Part shown: one piece after another, positions 1 to 7,739 of the stretch
Layout of the letters: each line of letters begins with the position of its first letter
Numbering within the stretch: position 1 is the stretch's first letter
From: Bacteroidota bacterium
Lineage (GTDB): Bacteria; Bacteroidota; Bacteroidia; Flavobacteriales; Weeksellaceae
Direction: 5' to 3'
Assembly (NCBI GenBank): GCA_023458535.1
Contig: JAEWYW010000038.1
Location: 1 to 64,000, forward strand
DNA: 64,000 bases
Made by a program: the position numbers and the translations under genes
The notes under the pieces: model-generated
Database searches by the model: none
Seen by the model: the letters and a program-made list of their open reading frames with translations, nothing else
Told to the model about the DNA's origin: nothing

Positions 1-410
1 TCCAAACCAAAAGTGGTATCAAAGTTTTAATGAATGATGATGAGAAAAGTGTAACGATTCTTGATCCAAGCGGAAATACTTGGTTTATGGATGGTCAAGG
101 AAGCATAACTGTGACGGCGCCGAAGAATATGACATTTAATGTAGGAAATAATTTGTATGTAAATGTTGGTAATGATATGAAAACATCAATTGGAAATAAT
201 AATACAACCAATATCACTAATGATCATCATTTTACATCCAAAAATTATAAACAAACCGTTAATGAAAATAAAACAATAAAGGTAATAGGCAATCTTAATG
301 AAACGACTGCTACTACAATACATAAAGCTCAAAATGGTGATATTTTACTACAAAGTGCTGGAGTAGCAAAAGTTCTAGGAAAAATAGATGCTAAAGTAAA
401 TAAAGGATAA
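1..410 (+). CDS. vgrG: T6SS VgrG spike protein, C-terminal end (partial)
   Basis: The frame is open from the left edge (first whole codon at base 3), so this is the tail of a longer gene. The residues include a short DPSGN segment followed by repeats such as VGNNLYVNVGND and IGNNNTTNI. This spacing of G-N and V/I residues is typical of the gp5-like triple-stranded beta-helix at the end of VgrG/Rhs-spike proteins. VgrG trimers form the tip of the T6SS tube and carry effectors or a PAAR cap. The downstream Tle-type lipase and PAAR-like genes fit a VgrG effector island. The ATG at 30 is internal. The N-terminal gp27/gp5 domains lie outside the window, so the family call rests on the repeat pattern and context. 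Confidence 0.72.
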   Translation, partial: QTKSGIKVLMNDDEKSVTILDPSGNTWFMDGQGSITVTAPKNMTFNVGNNLYVNVGNDMKTSIGNNNTTNITNDHHFTSKNYKQTVNENKTIKVIGNLNETTATTIHKAQNGDILLQSAGVAKVLGKIDAKVNKG

Positions 411-416
411 ACTAAA

Positions 417-1055
417 ATGAAAAAAATAATACTTGAAAATTGGAGAAATTCTTTCAATACGACTAGTAAAATTACAAAACTTGAGTTTTGGTCTTTTTTA
501 ATAGTCAATTATTTTTTGATTGTTGTATTATCCTTTATTATTGGTGGATATATGGAGCTTTCAGATTCAAAAGAAAAAGCATTGAATTATTTTTATGCGT
601 TTTTAGTTATTTTGCTCTTGTTTCCAATTTGTACAGCTGCAATAAGGAGAATAAATGACGTCAATAAATCTAAACTTTTATTACTCATTCCTTTTTACAA
701 TATTTTTCTTTTGTTAAAGAAAGGAAATAAACAAAATGAGGTTAGAATAGGCGATGCTTCCCAAATTAGAATGTTAATGAGGATAACTTTTGGGACTATT
801 TTAATAGGCGCTATGAACCTGATAATTGAGTTTATTTTGTTAATTATTGTTGGTGATAATGCTGGGACGAATGAAGTATTTGGAGTAATTATTTTCGCTT
901 TGCTTAGTATTCCTATTGCTCTTTTATCGGTGTTTTTATTACTTCTTTTAAATAAGAAACAAACGTCAAAAGAGACTATTAATACAACGTTAATACAATC
1001 ATTTTTAATTATTCTTCCATTCATTTTAATTATTTCCTATGCAGCAATTCAGTAA
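417..1055 (+). CDS. DUF805-like integral membrane protein
   Basis: 212 aa, with about five strongly hydrophobic segments. The N-terminal NWRNSFNTTSKITKLEFW followed by a membrane helix, and the later RRINDVNKSKLLLLIPFYN, match the pattern of DUF805 proteins (an F-x-R-x-E/F-W-like start and an RR-x-x-D loop after the third helix). The function of the family is unknown. It starts 6 bp after the vgrG stop, and its last codons overlap the original start (1039) of the following lipoprotein gene, so it is part of the T6SS cargo operon. An immunity or accessory role is possible from position alone. Confidence 0.6.
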   Translation: MKKIILENWRNSFNTTSKITKLEFWSFLIVNYFLIVVLSFIIGGYMELSDSKEKALNYFYAFLVILLLFPICTAAIRRINDVNKSKLLLLIPFYNIFLLLKKGNKQNEVRIGDASQIRMLMRITFGTILIGAMNLIIEFILLIIVGDNAGTNEVFGVIIFALLSIPIALLSVFLLLLLNKKQTSKETINTTLIQSFLIILPFILIISYAAIQ

Positions 1056-1117
1056 AGTACTAAAATTTATTTTTTTATTATCAATCTTTACGCAAATATC
1101 ATGTCAAGAAAAAAAAA
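1039..1117 (+). other. Out-of-frame lipoprotein signal peptide ending in an A9 tract
   Basis: An ATG at 1039 (overlapping the end of the DUF805 gene) opens MQQFSKVLKFIFLLSIFTQ followed by ISCQEKKR and a stop at 1120. This is a typical Bacteroidota lipoprotein signal peptide with a Cys lipobox. It runs into nine consecutive A residues (1109-1117). With eight As it would read straight into the DUF2931 frame (C-Q-E-K-K-D-N-N-N-N-L-A-M-T-K-Y-E-W). The signal peptide is thus detached from its mature protein by one base in a homopolymer: a sequencing error, a true mutation or phase variation. Confidence 0.75.
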
Positions 1118-1138
1118 GATAATAATAACAATCTAGCT

Positions 1139-2125
1139 ATGACAAAATATGAATGGACCGAATGTACATCTGCTCCTTTAGGTTATCCAATGGAAGTATA
1201 CAAAGGAGGTATAGAATGTGAGGGTGGAGAATGGGTGAGCCTAAGTGGCGGATTAACAACAGCTTCTTCTGCTTGGGGAACTCCTACCTATGGAATGTCT
1301 AGTGGATTCAAAAGTTTACCTACTCGTTTAGATTTTGTTTGGATGTCCTATAATGAAAATCAATTTTATCACATTGATTCCGATATTGAGATCAACAAAA
1401 TAAGGGACTTCTTTAGCAAAGGTTATGAAATAAAAGGTAGAAGTGGAAAAATGCAGCATTTAAATTATGATATGATTTGTGTTGGTATGGCTCCAGGAGG
1501 AATAGTTGTCGTTTGGGTTGCAGGTGTAGGAGTTCAAAAAGAAGTAGGTCGTTATCAAGGCAAAAAAGTAACAATCCCCGATTCTGAAATTGCAAAATTA
1601 GATAGTCATGAAAATCGTTTTTGGAGAAAAGATTATTTGGATATGGTACGCACAGGTGAAAGAATTGTACCTAAAAAAGTACAAGAAGAAAACAAAAATA
1701 AACCGATTCCATTTGGTTTATGGGATGTATACAGAACAAGATTTTCTTGGAAACCCATTTTTGATCTTCCTGAGAATTCAAAATTAAATGCTAAAGCAGA
1801 TGTAGGTTTAGCTATGATTAATGGAGAATGGGAGCAATTGGATGGAGCAAAAGAACCTTTTGCAGAATATAGTTTCAGAGCAATGCCAACAAAAATTCTT
1901 TTTACTTATATCAACTCGAAAAATGAAGAGTTTGGAGGAAATTGTGATTTGAATGAAAAGTCAAATTTTGAAGCTTTTAATAAAGTTTTTGGGGATGACT
2001 CTACAAGTACAAGGGCAGAAGTAGTTATTAAAGTAAATGAAGCTAACAGTTTTTTTACAGTTCAATTAAGAGGAGAAAATGGTGAAGAAGCATTTATTAA
2101 AACTGAAAATTTGGTAGTATTTTAA
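1139..2125 (+). CDS. DUF2931 family protein, frameshifted from its lipoprotein signal
   Basis: The 328-aa frame begins MTKYEWTECTSAPLGYPMEV, the usual start of the mature part of DUF2931 proteins, and has an internal second module (YRTRFSWKPIFDLP) resembling the first. The family is common in Bacteroidota and of unknown function; members are mostly lipoproteins. Here the lipoprotein signal sits in another frame just upstream (1039-1117), so the ATG at 1139 is probably not the ancestral start and, if used, gives a cytoplasmic protein. It lies 10 bp before the Tle lipase gene. A periplasm-facing lipoprotein beside a lipase effector suggests an immunity protein (inference). Confidence 0.72.
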   Translation: MTKYEWTECTSAPLGYPMEVYKGGIECEGGEWVSLSGGLTTASSAWGTPTYGMSSGFKSLPTRLDFVWMSYNENQFYHIDSDIEINKIRDFFSKGYEIKGRSGKMQHLNYDMICVGMAPGGIVVVWVAGVGVQKEVGRYQGKKVTIPDSEIAKLDSHENRFWRKDYLDMVRTGERIVPKKVQEENKNKPIPFGLWDVYRTRFSWKPIFDLPENSKLNAKADVGLAMINGEWEQLDGAKEPFAEYSFRAMPTKILFTYINSKNEEFGGNCDLNEKSNFEAFNKVFGDDSTSTRAEVVIKVNEANSFFTVQLRGENGEEAFIKTENLVVF

Positions 2126-2135
2126 TAGTTAAATT

Positions 2136-3167
2136 ATGGGAAAGACATTTGTTTATAATACAGGAAATCCAAAATCTTCTATTGATGAAGTTCAAATAGA
2201 TATAGGTGTTTTTTTTGATGGAACTTTGAATAATTTAAAAAATACTGAACTCAGACAAAAATACAGAGATGGCAAAAATAAAATAGAAGGTGCTGATTCT
2301 AAAGAAACAATTTTAGATAAAGAAAAAGCCATTGAAGCAACCAGAAGACAACAAGAAAAGGAATATGGTAAGCTGAAAAATAAAAAAATCAGTGAGAATG
2401 ATTCTGAGTACGAGCAATATTTAAAAGCAAGTCATAGAGGATGGATAGATAAACAAGGGGTGGATAATAGTTTTAGTAATGATTATACCAATGTTGCAAG
2501 AATGTATTTGTCTTCAAAGAGAGATACTTATGGAGTCTATGTGGAGGGAATAGGTACTTTAGATAATAATAGAGATGTTGATGATGGTTTTCAGTATGGA
2601 TCAGGAAAAACAGGCATTAGAGGAAAAGTAAGATTAGGCTGTGAAAAAGTAGCAGATAGAATAAAAAAAATTAAAAGAAATTTAGGAAATCCTAAAGCTA
2701 AATTAAAAATAGTTTACATTGACACTTTCGGTTTTAGCCGTGGAGCAGCGGCGGCGAGAAATTTTTCTTATGAAATAAATGGAAACAAAAGACCTCAAGA
2801 TATAGAGGTAAAAAAATCCAGAAAGATAGTTGGTTATCGAGAAGAATATTCTTCAGCTCATGAAGCTGGGTTTGTGAGAGTTCCCGTATATGAAGATATA
2901 TGGGTAGATAAAGATAAAACAGAAGTGGATCCTCAGTATCTCGATAATGGAAAACTTCCTAAATATGGTTTTTTGGGGTATTATCTTTTAAGTAAAGATA
3001 TTTTATCAAAAGAGGAATTAGAAGACTTAGAGCTTCAAGTTCGTTTTATTGGAGTATATGATACTGTTTCTTCATATGAGGAATTTGGTGATATGGGAAC
3101 AGGGAAAAGAGTCGGGGGTAAAAGGTACGGTACATTCTACAAGAGGGCCAAGTTACTATTTTGGTAA
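2136..3167 (+). CDS. Tle1-like T6SS phospholipase effector (DUF2235), N-terminal part of a frameshifted gene
   Basis: The 343-aa frame carries the DUF2235/Tle1 alpha/beta-hydrolase signature: GVFFDGTLNN near the start (about residues 26-35), VYVEGIGT, the nucleophile elbow GFSRGAAAARN (Ser near residue 202), and FIGVYDTVSS with the expected acidic residue. It then breaks off in a non-homologous tail ending YKRAKLLFW. The rest of the enzyme, with the catalytic His, continues in the next frame from about 3120. Tle enzymes cut membrane phospholipids of rival cells. As sequenced, the product lacks the third catalytic residue and would be inactive. The frame change lies between about 3095 and 3160; a G5 run (3114-3118) is one candidate site. 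Whether it is a mutation or a base-call error cannot be decided here. Confidence 0.8.
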   Translation: MGKTFVYNTGNPKSSIDEVQIDIGVFFDGTLNNLKNTELRQKYRDGKNKIEGADSKETILDKEKAIEATRRQQEKEYGKLKNKKISENDSEYEQYLKASHRGWIDKQGVDNSFSNDYTNVARMYLSSKRDTYGVYVEGIGTLDNNRDVDDGFQYGSGKTGIRGKVRLGCEKVADRIKKIKRNLGNPKAKLKIVYIDTFGFSRGAAAARNFSYEINGNKRPQDIEVKKSRKIVGYREEYSSAHEAGFVRVPVYEDIWVDKDKTEVDPQYLDNGKLPKYGFLGYYLLSKDILSKEELEDLELQVRFIGVYDTVSSYEEFGDMGTGKRVGGKRYGTFYKRAKLLFW

Positions 3168-4074
3168 TGATGTGGAACAACTTCAACTAAAAAATCCAGG
3201 ACCTTATTTGAAAGCTGTTCACTTTACAGCTATGGATGAACACAGAGAAAATTTTTCTTTAACTACATTTCCTGGAAGTATAGAAAAAGAATTTCCAGGT
3301 GTTCATTGTGATATCGGAGGTGCTTATGAAAATGGAATGGAAGTCGTAGATGAAATTGAAACTTCTAATCATAAACCTTTGTGGTTTTTAAACAATAGAA
3401 AACAACAATTAATTGACGATTATTGGTATAATGATGATGAGATAGAAATCAACAATAAATTCCTAAATATAATTACTGGAGGAAATGTTTATAGAAAAAT
3501 TACCGGAACTCGTTTTTTGAGGAAAGAATATAGTTACATTCCCCTTCATTTTATGGGAGAGCATGGGAATCAATATTTTAATCATCAATTGATACACGAT
3601 GATGTATTGAATACATCTTATTCCCTTGAACATGATGAATATTTGCCTTCCGCTAAACAATTTCTCTATCAGTATGTTTTTGAAGATGGAGCAAGATGGG
3701 ATTTTAAGAATGATGAGCAAGTCGCAAAAGATAAAGCAAAAAAAGAACAGGAAAAACTACTTGAAGAACAATTGGAAGCGAAGCCGATTGAAAATAAATT
3801 GCCCATTGCAGTAAAAGACAATATTTACGTAAAACCACCTTTGGAAGTTAAATTACCAATACCACCAACAGAAAAAAAAGAAATAAATTATGAGGATGCT
3901 ATAGACGAAAACGGAGAGAAAATAAAGATTGGGAATATTGAAGGAGTAACAGTAATCGGATATTCTAAACAAAGTTTATTAAGAATTCTAAGAAATAAAT
4001 ATTTGCATTGGTCTGCCAATAGAGACTGGTTGGGAATGGATCCTAATAGTGATTATAAAAGAAGAGAATATTAA
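3049..4074 (+). CDS. Tle1-like T6SS phospholipase effector (DUF2235), C-terminal part after the frameshift
   Basis: Only codons from about 3120 onward belong to the lipase; the ATG at 3049 and the first 20 or so residues are the wrong frame of the upstream half. From SYYFGNDVEQLQL onward the sequence resumes the DUF2235 fold, including FPGVHCDIGGAYE, which holds the catalytic His of the triad. A charged Lys/Glu-rich stretch (about residues 225-250 of this frame) and a C-terminal extension follow. No convincing independent start is present, so this is the second half of one interrupted gene rather than a separate gene. The next gene begins 4 bp after its stop. Confidence 0.75.
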   Translation: MEYMILFLHMRNLVIWEQGKESGVKGTVHSTRGPSYYFGNDVEQLQLKNPGPYLKAVHFTAMDEHRENFSLTTFPGSIEKEFPGVHCDIGGAYENGMEVVDEIETSNHKPLWFLNNRKQQLIDDYWYNDDEIEINNKFLNIITGGNVYRKITGTRFLRKEYSYIPLHFMGEHGNQYFNHQLIHDDVLNTSYSLEHDEYLPSAKQFLYQYVFEDGARWDFKNDEQVAKDKAKKEQEKLLEEQLEAKPIENKLPIAVKDNIYVKPPLEVKLPIPPTEKKEINYEDAIDENGEKIKIGNIEGVTVIGYSKQSLLRILRNKYLHWSANRDWLGMDPNSDYKRREY

Positions 4075-4078
4075 TTCT

Positions 4079-4771
4079 ATGTTACAAGGCTTGAACTTCA
4101 AAACTTACAGGTTTGAAACAATTGTTATAGAAGAAGTCAACCCCAAATATTATATAGAAAAGAAATATGTAAGAAATGTTGAAATTTATATTTTAGAAAC
4201 CAATAATAATGTAAATACATTCCAATTATTGGTTATAGAATTTCAATTTTCTGATGACGATAACGCTTTGGGGAAGCTCATAAAACAAATAAGTTATCTT
4301 TTTGATGAGTTAATAATAGACGTAGATGATAATGGAAAAATAATTAAGTTGAGAAACATTCATTTTTTACAATTAAGATGGTTGAAAATAAAGTCTAAAC
4401 TTTCCCTCAGTCACAAAGGAGATGTTGTAGAAAATTATTTTAAGCAAATAGATGAATTGTTAAACAGTGAGGATAAACTTATCGTTTTTCTAGAAGATTA
4501 CAATATGTTTGGGTTATTATTTCATGGATTATGGAACAACTTAGAAGGAAAAATTAAACGACTGTTGAAAAATAACGTTACTGAAATTATTAGTATCAAA
4601 AAAAATAAAGAAAAAATAACTCAAGAAATATTTGCTGAAAGTTTAGACGATACAGATTTTCTTATTTATAGAGGGTTTTGTGAATACAAGAACGGAAATT
4701 ATGAAGAAGGATTTATTGAAACAAAAACACATAAAAACCATTTAAAATATTCATTACTATGGGTGAATTAA
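4079..4771 (+). CDS. Hypothetical protein, possible adaptor for the PAAR-like effector
   Basis: 230 aa from the ATG at 4079, which lies just after the lipase stop; an in-frame ATG at 4049 would overlap the lipase. I do not recognise a family. The protein is soluble, has no signal peptide, is rich in Lys/Glu/Ile, and mixes beta-like segments (IEIYILETNN, VIEFQF) with helices. Its end overlaps the start of the PAAR-like effector gene by 13 bp (4759-4771), which suggests translational coupling. Dedicated adaptors (for example DUF4123, DUF1795 or DUF2169 families) are commonly encoded directly before PAAR effectors, so an adaptor or chaperone role is a reasonable but untested inference. Confidence 0.6.
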   Translation: MLQGLNFKTYRFETIVIEEVNPKYYIEKKYVRNVEIYILETNNNVNTFQLLVIEFQFSDDDNALGKLIKQISYLFDELIIDVDDNGKIIKLRNIHFLQLRWLKIKSKLSLSHKGDVVENYFKQIDELLNSEDKLIVFLEDYNMFGLLFHGLWNNLEGKIKRLLKNNVTEIISIKKNKEKITQEIFAESLDDTDFLIYRGFCEYKNGNYEEGFIETKTHKNHLKYSLLWVN

Positions 4772-6039
4772 ATAGCACTAACAATTCTGAATTGCAACAA
4801 GCGAAAAATAGCAAAAAAATGGAAGACAAACGTGCTGAAAATAATGAAAAAGACAGTACGGATGAAAATTTACTGTTGGCGATAGATGGCGCCAAAATAA
4901 AATTCAACTCCCATATGGGTGAATTTAAAGTTTTAACAGATGTTCCCACAACGCAAGATAAATTGACAGGAACGATTGTAGAAAAACAAATACCTAATTT
5001 TACTTTTTATGACGGTTTCCAAATGATTTCCCTTACCCAATGGCAAGATTTTGGGACAGCAAAAGTGCAGGATAACGAGGTTTTGTTAAAAAAATCCTTC
5101 CTCCCAGGCGTAGGAAAAATGCCCGGAAACATCCCGCCAGAAACTGGCAAAATTGAATTTGTAGATTCAGGACAAATAAATGTCCCCGAAAGTTTGAATA
5201 CCGCAGGAGCTCCAATTCCTGAGCCGAAAGACGATGATACAGAATATATTTATTATACAAAAGATGGATATTATTTGGGAGGAAAAGAAACAAGTAATAA
5301 AATTTATTTGTCAACCCAAGAAGAATATAACAAAGCTAAAAAAGATAAAAAATGGTCATTGATTAATAAAAGTGAAAATTTATTAAAAGAAAAAGAACGT
5401 ATAATTTCTAATAATGAATTTTGTAATAATGCCTATTTAGTGCATCATGAAGCGTCATTAACTGGTAATAAACAAACTGCTCTATGGATAGCACATACAG
5501 TTAATAATGCATTAGGCTCCAAACATAGAAGAGGTAAAAATACTTTTAATGAACTATTTAAAACCGGTTATTCTTCTGTATCATCCGCTGATAAAACTAA
5601 AATAATAAAAGCAAACAACAATTCACAAAATGAAATTTTTGCAAGATATGCTGTCATAGATGTATTAATTGGTAGTTATGATCCAACTGGCAAAGCATAT
5701 TTCTGGGACGGTTTGGATTTATTTACAAGGAAAGGTGAACTAGATCATCCTAAATTTAAACAATATAAATCAGTGACAATAGGTTCAAATGAACTTAGAT
5801 TAGCCATTATCTTTTGGAGCGATAGTAACAATAAAAGGAAAGTTAATCCCAATTCCGTAATAAATACCATTTTTATCGAAGAGTATAAATTAAAAAAAGT
5901 TACGAACGGAGCAATCAGCAATATTAATGGTTATTTTACCGGAGCACGAACAGATTCACAAAATAACCATAGAGTAACTGAAGATTTATATTCAACTGGA
6001 TTTCATGGAGGGACAATGTTTTGGACAACACGCAACTAG
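4759..6039 (+). CDS. PAAR-like (DUF4280) T6SS effector with a SleB-like C-terminal domain
   Basis: 426 aa with two parts. Residues about 30-200 match DUF4280 PAAR-like spike caps: LLLAIDGAKIKFNSHMGEFKV, MISLTQWQDFGTAKVQDNEVLLKKS, then FVDSGQINVPESL. DUF4280 proteins are thought to cap the VgrG trimer. From about residue 200 an extra domain begins, with HHEASLTGNKQTALWIAHTVNN, ARYAVIDVLIGSYDPTGKAYFWDG and a final GGTMFW. An early E-A-x-x-x-G, an alanine-rich helix and a D-P-T-G-x-x-Y segment recall SleB/CwlJ-type cell-wall hydrolases, so a peptidoglycan-cleaving toxin is likely but not proved. A likely immunity lipoprotein follows 20 bp later. This is the only intact copy of three in the window. 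Confidence 0.75.
   Translation: MGELNSTNNSELQQAKNSKKMEDKRAENNEKDSTDENLLLAIDGAKIKFNSHMGEFKVLTDVPTTQDKLTGTIVEKQIPNFTFYDGFQMISLTQWQDFGTAKVQDNEVLLKKSFLPGVGKMPGNIPPETGKIEFVDSGQINVPESLNTAGAPIPEPKDDDTEYIYYTKDGYYLGGKETSNKIYLSTQEEYNKAKKDKKWSLINKSENLLKEKERIISNNEFCNNAYLVHHEASLTGNKQTALWIAHTVNNALGSKHRRGKNTFNELFKTGYSSVSSADKTKIIKANNNSQNEIFARYAVIDVLIGSYDPTGKAYFWDGLDLFTRKGELDHPKFKQYKSVTIGSNELRLAIIFWSDSNNKRKVNPNSVINTIFIEEYKLKKVTNGAISNINGYFTGARTDSQNNHRVTEDLYSTGFHGGTMFWTTRN
5011..5121 (+). repeat. Near-identical direct repeat, copy in the intact PAAR-like gene
   Basis: This 111-bp stretch matches 6757-6867 with only two differences by direct reading. The similarity falls to roughly 80% immediately afterwards. 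Such a sharp edge suggests recent recombination or gene conversion between PAAR-like copies. Confidence 0.85.
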
Positions 6040-6059
6040 AGGGACACTAAAAATTAATT

Positions 6060-6677
6060 ATGAAAAATTTAATATATCTATCAATATTGCTTTTTTGCAT
6101 TTGTTGTCAAAATGGAAAAAAGTTTACAAAAAATTCAGAAATTTTAAAATTAGATACTTTAAAAGCTCCTAGTAGAAAAATAAGCAGTACAAAATGTGAA
6201 AAAGAAACATATGGTTTTAAGAATAAATTGGGGATACATGTGTCAAACTTTTATGTAGTTAGTCAAAAAATAGAAAGCAAAAAAGATAGCATCGCAATAC
6301 TGAAACCTTTTTATGTTGAAACTACAGAATATGATTGTTTTCCAAAAGTAATTGACGAAAATATATTACTTGTTTATAATATTGAAAATAAAAAAACAAA
6401 CATATATAAAAATCTATTGTTTTCAGACGATAGAAATGTATATCAAGAACTAAAGCCTAATAATAATGGATTTATTATAAATGCTGAGCAAGGAAATTCT
6501 TCCAAATTCTTCTCAAGCATTTATATTTCAAAAAATAAAGTCGACAGCTTAAAAATTGAGTCTTGGGGATTTAAACAATATTCAAAAACCTATAAATTCA
6601 AAAATTATGATTTAAATAAATTTCAAACCAAACTAATAGATTCAATTCAACAAAAGTTAGATAATCTACAAAAATAA
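6060..6677 (+). CDS. Lipoprotein, candidate immunity protein of the PAAR-like effector
   Basis: 205 aa. It starts MKNLIYLSILLFCICCQNGK, a lipoprotein signal with Cys at the lipobox, so the mature protein should be membrane-anchored on the periplasmic side. The remainder is Lys/Asn/Ile-rich with a likely beta-rich body and I recognise no family. It lies 20 bp downstream of the intact effector and upstream of the second, broken PAAR-like copy. A periplasmic lipoprotein directly after a presumed cell-wall hydrolase is the usual arrangement of effector and immunity gene. The assignment is from position, not homology. Confidence 0.6.
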   Translation: MKNLIYLSILLFCICCQNGKKFTKNSEILKLDTLKAPSRKISSTKCEKETYGFKNKLGIHVSNFYVVSQKIESKKDSIAILKPFYVETTEYDCFPKVIDENILLVYNIENKKTNIYKNLLFSDDRNVYQELKPNNNGFIINAEQGNSSKFFSSIYISKNKVDSLKIESWGFKQYSKTYKFKNYDLNKFQTKLIDSIQQKLDNLQK

Positions 6678-6727
6678 CTTTTCTAGTTCTTAGCAGTAGC
6701 CTAAAATAATTTACGGGCATACCCATC

Positions 6728-7104
6728 GAAAAACAAATTTCTAATTCACTTTTTATGACAGTTTCCAAATGATTTCCCTTACCCAATGGCAAGATTTTGG
6801 GACAGCAAAAGTGCAGGATAACGAGGTTTTATTAAAAAAATCCTTCCTCCCAGGCGTAGGAAAAATGCTTGGAAATGCACCTCCCGAAACGGGTAAAATA
6901 GAATTTGTAGACTCTGGACAAATAAATGTGCCTGAAAGTTTGAACACAAAAGGAGCTCCGATTCCAAAGCAGAAAGAAGATGATACTGAGTATATTTATT
7001 ATACAAAATATGGATATTATTTAGGGGGAAAAGAAAGTAGTTTAAAGGTTTTCCTAACTAGTCAGCAAGAATATGATGCAGCCAAGAAAGGTAAAAAATG
7101 GTGA
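6728..7104 (+). pseudogene. Second PAAR-like (DUF4280) module, truncated at both ends
   Basis: Similarity to the intact gene starts abruptly near 6728 (intact copy near 4980), without the N-terminal 75 or so codons. It runs through MISLTQWQDFGTAKVQDNEV, SGQINVPESLNTKGAPIP and DDTEYIYYTK to GKKW, where a TGA at 7102 interrupts the frame. In the intact copy the equivalent position reads on into the toxin domain. The matching toxin domain lies in another frame from 7119. The copy therefore lost its start and contains at least one frameshift, and is very unlikely to make a functional spike cap. Confidence 0.85.
6757..6867 (+). repeat. Near-identical direct repeat, copy in the truncated PAAR-like gene
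   Basis: Partner of 5011-5121, with two mismatches over 111 bp. The flanking regions diverge more, which marks a recombination seam between the two copies. Confidence 0.85.
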
Positions 7105-7118
7105 TTAATTAATATTGA

Positions 7119-7739
7119 AGATACTTTATAAAAGAGAAAGATAAAACTATCATTAATCAAAAATTAGTTGAAAAAGCATCAACTATTTATGGAGAAAGTT
7201 CTGCATATAGAAATAATATTGGTACAGAAAAGGAGTTGGCTCTAGAAATGATGGCAATAGCCTCTGTTCATAAGGTAAATAAGATTGCATATGGTATAAA
7301 TAGTACACAGGCTAAAATATTTAGAAATACAAAAATTTCAGATAGAAATGGAACTAAGAAACAGCTGGCTCTAGCAGCAATAATATTCTCTTTAACTAGT
7401 AATGAAGATCCTAGTAATGGTGCTACAATGTGGGATGGAGCCGAGCAAGCTAATTTTGTTATAACAGATGATAGATTTTCTGCAAATAGATTTGAGGTGC
7501 ACATGAATTCAATGGGATGGACTATATCTGATGAACATCATGCAAAATGGAAAAAAGGTGTAGAATTATTAGGTGCAAATTTCAAAGCGCCTAAAGAAAA
7601 ATATACTCCTGGCAAAAATCCCAATAATAAATATGCAACAGTCAATACAATTGCATTAGAATCAAGAGCTGTTTATTTAGGAACAATTTTTTGGAAAGAA
7701 TTAAAAACTAGAAAAATAAAACCAAATGCAAAAAAATAA
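7119..7739 (+). pseudogene. Detached SleB-like toxin domain of the second PAAR-like copy
   Basis: The frame is open from 7119 to 7739 but has no good start; a TTG at 7236 opens 167 aa. It reads VEKASTIYGESSAYRNN, then ELALEMMAIASVHKVNKIAYG, ALAAIIFSLTSN and DPSNGATMWDG, and ends with YLGTIFWKELK. The E-S-S-A after IYG, the alanine-rich helices and the D-P-S-N-G-A motif give a better SleB/CwlJ-like pattern than the intact gene. The shared G-T-x-F-W end shows that the two toxins are homologous though diverged. Position after GKKW and the broken junction (7102-7118) identify it as the former C-terminal domain of the truncated copy. Expression as a free toxin from the TTG cannot be excluded. Confidence 0.65.
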
